A stretch of 49,903 bases of DNA from contig JALZWM010000022.1 in NCBI GenBank assembly GCA_023300105.1, positions 1-49,903 of the forward strand, in the 5' to 3' direction. This document shows, one piece after another, positions 46,360 through 49,903 of this stretch. A program made the position numbers and the translations under genes. Source of the DNA: Hellea sp. (GTDB lineage: Bacteria; Pseudomonadota; Alphaproteobacteria; Caulobacterales; Maricaulaceae). Below the pieces are notes generated by a model, which was not told the DNA's origin, did no database searches, and saw only the letters and a program-made list of their open reading frames with translations. Each line of letters starts with the position of its first letter. Positions within the stretch are counted from its first letter, which is position 1.

Positions 46360-47649
46360 TCAGGGACGAATTTGACCGCTACTTTGAACGGTATATTTAT
46401 AAGTGGTGAGATGTTGCGCGCCCACAGGACCGCGGGCATGGAGCCGTCCTGTCGAAATACCAATTTCCGCGCCAAAACCAAACTCTCCGCCGTCGGCAAA
46501 TTGGGTTGAGGTATTATGCATACAAATCGCGCTATCTATGTCTCTGAGGAAACGCGTGGCGATGTCGTTATCTTCGGTTAGAATACAGTCGGTATGTCCG
46601 CTGCCATAGGTATCTATGTGCGCCAGTGCCATGTTGATGTCGTCAACGATGCGCATGTTTACGATGGCTGCCAGGTGCTCTGTGAGGTAATCCGTATCGG
46701 TCGCTGGAATAATGTGTGTGCTAAGGTCTCGGCAATCCGTATCACCGCGCATTTCACAGCCTGCGGCGTTAAGCGCATCTGCAAGTTTCGGTGTAAATAC
46801 TTCCGCAATGGCGCGGTCTATTAAGACGGTTTCTGTTGAGCCGCATACACCTGTTCGCCGCATTTTCGCATTGAGAATGATCTTCAAAGCCATTGTTTCT
46901 TCGGCTGCGGCATGAACATAGGTATGACATAGGCCTTCGAGATGGGCGAGGACGGGGATGCGTGCGTCAGATTGCACGCGCTTAATCAGGCTTTTCCCTC
47001 CGCGAGGGATAATCAAATCAACATCATTGTTGAGCCCTGTCAATAAATGCCCAACGGCTGCGCGGTCTATCGTCGTAATAAGTTGAATGGCATCTGAGGG
47101 CAGTCCGGCGATTTCAAGTCCCGCCGTTAAAGCGCGGTGGATGGCGTGATTAGAATTGCTACTCTCAGAGCCGCCTCTGAGAATACAGGCATTACCTGAT
47201 TTTAAACATAAAGCGCCAGCATCTGCCGTAACATTTGGGCGGCTCTCATAGATCATCCCAATTACACCAATGGGTACTCTGACCTTAGAGAAGGTCAAGC
47301 CATTAGGTTGCGTCCATGTTTCGTCAACAGAGCCAACAGGGTCCGGCAGGGCGGCGATGGCCTCTAAGCCTACTGCTATGCCTTCGATGCGATCTGAGTT
47401 TAGCTCTAGGCGGTCAAGCATTGCTCCTGATAAGCCTTTAGAGTGTGCAACCTTCATATCAAGGGCGTTGGCGTTTAAGATATCATTTGATACTGTGCGA
47501 ACCTCTTTGGCCATTTGGCTTAAGGCTAATGATTTTGTTTTAGCGTCAGCTAAACGCAAAGCCCTGGAAGCCGCACGGGCCTTTTTACCCAAGTCGAACA
47601 TGTAACTTTCTAGATTCGTGTCTAGAAGATGTGTTTCAGATTGTGTCAT
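46360..47649 (-). CDS. proA: Glutamate-5-semialdehyde dehydrogenase
   Basis: ProA reduces glutamyl-5-phosphate, the second step of proline synthesis. The 429-residue protein has 'PIGVIGMIYESRPNVTADAGALCLKSGNACILRGG' and the catalytic cysteine in 'RRTGVCGSTETVLID'. Its ATG follows the proB stop with no gap, so the two enzymes that pass on an unstable intermediate are made together. Confidence 0.97.
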   Translation of the reverse strand: MTQSETHLLDTNLESYMFDLGKKARAASRALRLADAKTKSLALSQMAKEVRTVSNDILNANALDMKVAHSKGLSGAMLDRLELNSDRIEGIAVGLEAIAALPDPVGSVDETWTQPNGLTFSKVRVPIGVIGMIYESRPNVTADAGALCLKSGNACILRGGSESSNSNHAIHRALTAGLEIAGLPSDAIQLITTIDRAAVGHLLTGLNNDVDLIIPRGGKSLIKRVQSDARIPVLAHLEGLCHTYVHAAAEETMALKIILNAKMRRTGVCGSTETVLIDRAIAEVFTPKLADALNAAGCEMRGDTDCRDLSTHIIPATDTDYLTEHLAAIVNMRIVDDINMALAHIDTYGSGHTDCILTEDNDIATRFLRDIDSAICMHNTSTQFADGGEFGFGAEIGISTGRLHARGPVGAQHLTTYKYTVQSSGQIRP

Positions 47650-48765
47650 TTAAAGCATCACCAAATTATCTCTATGAATGAGAGCTGCGCCGTTATCATA
47701 ACCGAGGACTTTGATAATGTCGCCTGAGTTTAATCCCAATAATTTTACGGCTTCAGTCGCGTCATAGGCGGCTAACCCGCGCGCTAATTCTTGGCCGCGG
47801 TGTGTTTCAACGCAGACAGCGTCCCCTTTGCGGAAACTCCCGCTCAGTTTTGTTACGCCAGCCGCTAATAGGCTTTTACCGTTCATGAGGGCCTTGGCGG
47901 CCCCCGCGTCTATTGTGAGAGTTCCGCTAGGCTTAAGCGTGCCTGCAATCCATTGCTGGCGAGCCTTCTTGGGGTTATCCAAAGGCTCGAACCATGTGCA
48001 TGTCTCTCCCTCGGTAAGGCGCGTGAGAGGGCTCTCGTCTCGTCCGTCCATAATACACATACGACAACCAGCCTTTGTCGCGATTTTTGCGGCGGCGAGC
48101 TTTGTTGCCATACCGCCAGAGCCGACAGAAGCTTGCGCGTTAACGCCGCCACCCATGGCCATAATGTCATCAGTAATATTTGAGATAACGGGGATGTGCT
48201 GTGCGGTGTTATCTTTACGTGGGTCTGCTGAATATAAACCATCAATATCGGAGAGTAAAATGAGGGTATCAGCCGCCAACATTTGCGCGGCACGCGCGGC
48301 GAGGCGGTCATTGTCGCCATATCTAATTTCGTCCGTGGCAACCGTATCATTCTCATTTATAATCGGGATGGCGCCAAGCGTGACCAAGGTTTCAAGTGTT
48401 GAACGCGCATTAAGCCAACGGCGGCGATCTTCTGTATCATTAAGCGTTAAAAGAGCTTGGGCCGTAGTAATGTTGTGACTGTCCAAAACATCTTCATAGG
48501 CACGTGTAAGAAGAGATTGCCCCGCTGCTGCGCAGGCTTGTTTCTCTGCCAAAGATAAATTGCGTCCTAGAAGGTTGAGCCGTGCCCGTCCAAGTGCAAT
48601 AGCGCCTGAGGACACGATGATGATATCTTTGCTCTGTTGTTTAAGTGTCGCAACATCTTTGGCTAATGAGGCGAGCCATGGATGTCTGAGTGTCCCATCT
48701 TTAGGATTAACCAGTAAGGCCGAGCCGATTTTTACAACAATACGTTTAGAATCAGTGAGGGACAT
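47650..48765 (-). CDS. proB: Glutamate 5-kinase
   Basis: ProB phosphorylates glutamate, the first and feedback-regulated step of proline synthesis. The 371-residue protein has the amino-acid kinase domain ('RIVVKIGSALLV', 'IVSSGAIALGRARL', 'IPIINENDTVATDEIRYGDNDRLAARAA', 'GSGGMATKLAAAKIA') and a C-terminal PUA domain (about 275-360). Proline is a common osmoprotectant precursor. It directly abuts obgE upstream and proA downstream. Confidence 0.97.
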   Translation of the reverse strand: MSLTDSKRIVVKIGSALLVNPKDGTLRHPWLASLAKDVATLKQQSKDIIIVSSGAIALGRARLNLLGRNLSLAEKQACAAAGQSLLTRAYEDVLDSHNITTAQALLTLNDTEDRRRWLNARSTLETLVTLGAIPIINENDTVATDEIRYGDNDRLAARAAQMLAADTLILLSDIDGLYSADPRKDNTAQHIPVISNITDDIMAMGGGVNAQASVGSGGMATKLAAAKIATKAGCRMCIMDGRDESPLTRLTEGETCTWFEPLDNPKKARQQWIAGTLKPSGTLTIDAGAAKALMNGKSLLAAGVTKLSGSFRKGDAVCVETHRGQELARGLAAYDATEAVKLLGLNSGDIIKVLGYDNGAALIHRDNLVML

Positions 48766-49872
<1,107 letters not shown>

Positions 49873-49903
49873 TCATGACGATGTTTAGATCAGAACGCAA
49901 TGG

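Noticed and set aside
47828-48478. 216-codon plus-strand frame opposite proB
   Set aside because: Antisense of a well-conserved gene; composition and lack of homology argue against coding.

Overview
The window looks like ordinary chromosome from an Alphaproteobacterium, probably a marine, moderately AT-rich member of the Caulobacterales/Maricaulales side (Hyphomonadaceae-like; this is inference). The evidence is gene order and gene type: mreBCD-pbp2-rodA; tig-clpP-clpX-lon; an F1-only ATP synthase operon atpHAGDC without F0 genes; obgE-proB-proA-nadD-rsfS-rlmH-envC-ctpA-polysaccharide deacetylase-rppH; and a tRNA-His with A73 and no encoded G-1, the known alphaproteobacterial deviation. Nearly all DNA is coding, and no prophage, insertion sequence or CRISPR array is visible.

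Layout. 0-5 kb: a long AsmA-family protein (minus) divergent from a Tat-type M48 metalloprotease lipoprotein (plus), then a terminator, tRNA-His and another terminator. 5-9.2 kb: a Do-family periplasmic protease, serB, miaA, a structured intergenic stretch ending in a terminator, and a TVP38/TMEM64-type membrane protein. 9.3-14.9 kb: the rod-shape operon mreB-mreC-mreD-pbp2-rodA with overlapping genes, meeting a convergent receiver-Hpt signalling protein. 15.8-18.9 kb: a sodium:neurotransmitter symporter-family transporter, an unrecognised lipoprotein preceded by a possible leader peptide and hairpin, and an enolase-superfamily dipeptide epimerase (minus). 19-23 kb: an Mla/MCE lipid transporter (STAS-fused permease, ATPase, MCE protein, auxiliary lipoprotein) and a convergent DedA protein. 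23.2-29.5 kb: the proteostasis block tig, clpP, clpX, lon, then tRNA-Val. 29.5-30.6 kb: the only clearly loose stretch, with a decayed CoA-transferase fragment, a group III truncated haemoglobin and a 400-base gap carrying a perfect CtrA-type box. 30.6-37.6 kb: atpHAGDC, a MOSC protein, a metallophosphoesterase and a DUF302 lipoprotein. 37.7-49.8 kb: a long minus-strand series, from obgE down to a Tet-like MFS exporter, including two tandem S41 C-terminal processing proteases beside EnvC.

How it fits together. Much of the window concerns envelope growth and quality control: cell-wall elongation (mre/rod), lipid transport (Mla, AsmA), septal amidase activation (EnvC) and periplasmic proteolysis (Do protease, M48, two S41). 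Cytoplasmic protein quality control (Tig, ClpXP, Lon) and ATP synthesis make up the rest. I see no new multi-gene system. The most interesting signals are small: a sigma32-like promoter plus hairpins before lon, a hairpin that would hide the ribosome site of a 20-codon leader ORF at 17.3 kb, a CtrA-type box before the atp operon, and the CaiB/BaiF remnant near 29.7 kb. All boundaries and motifs were read by eye; no database search was run.
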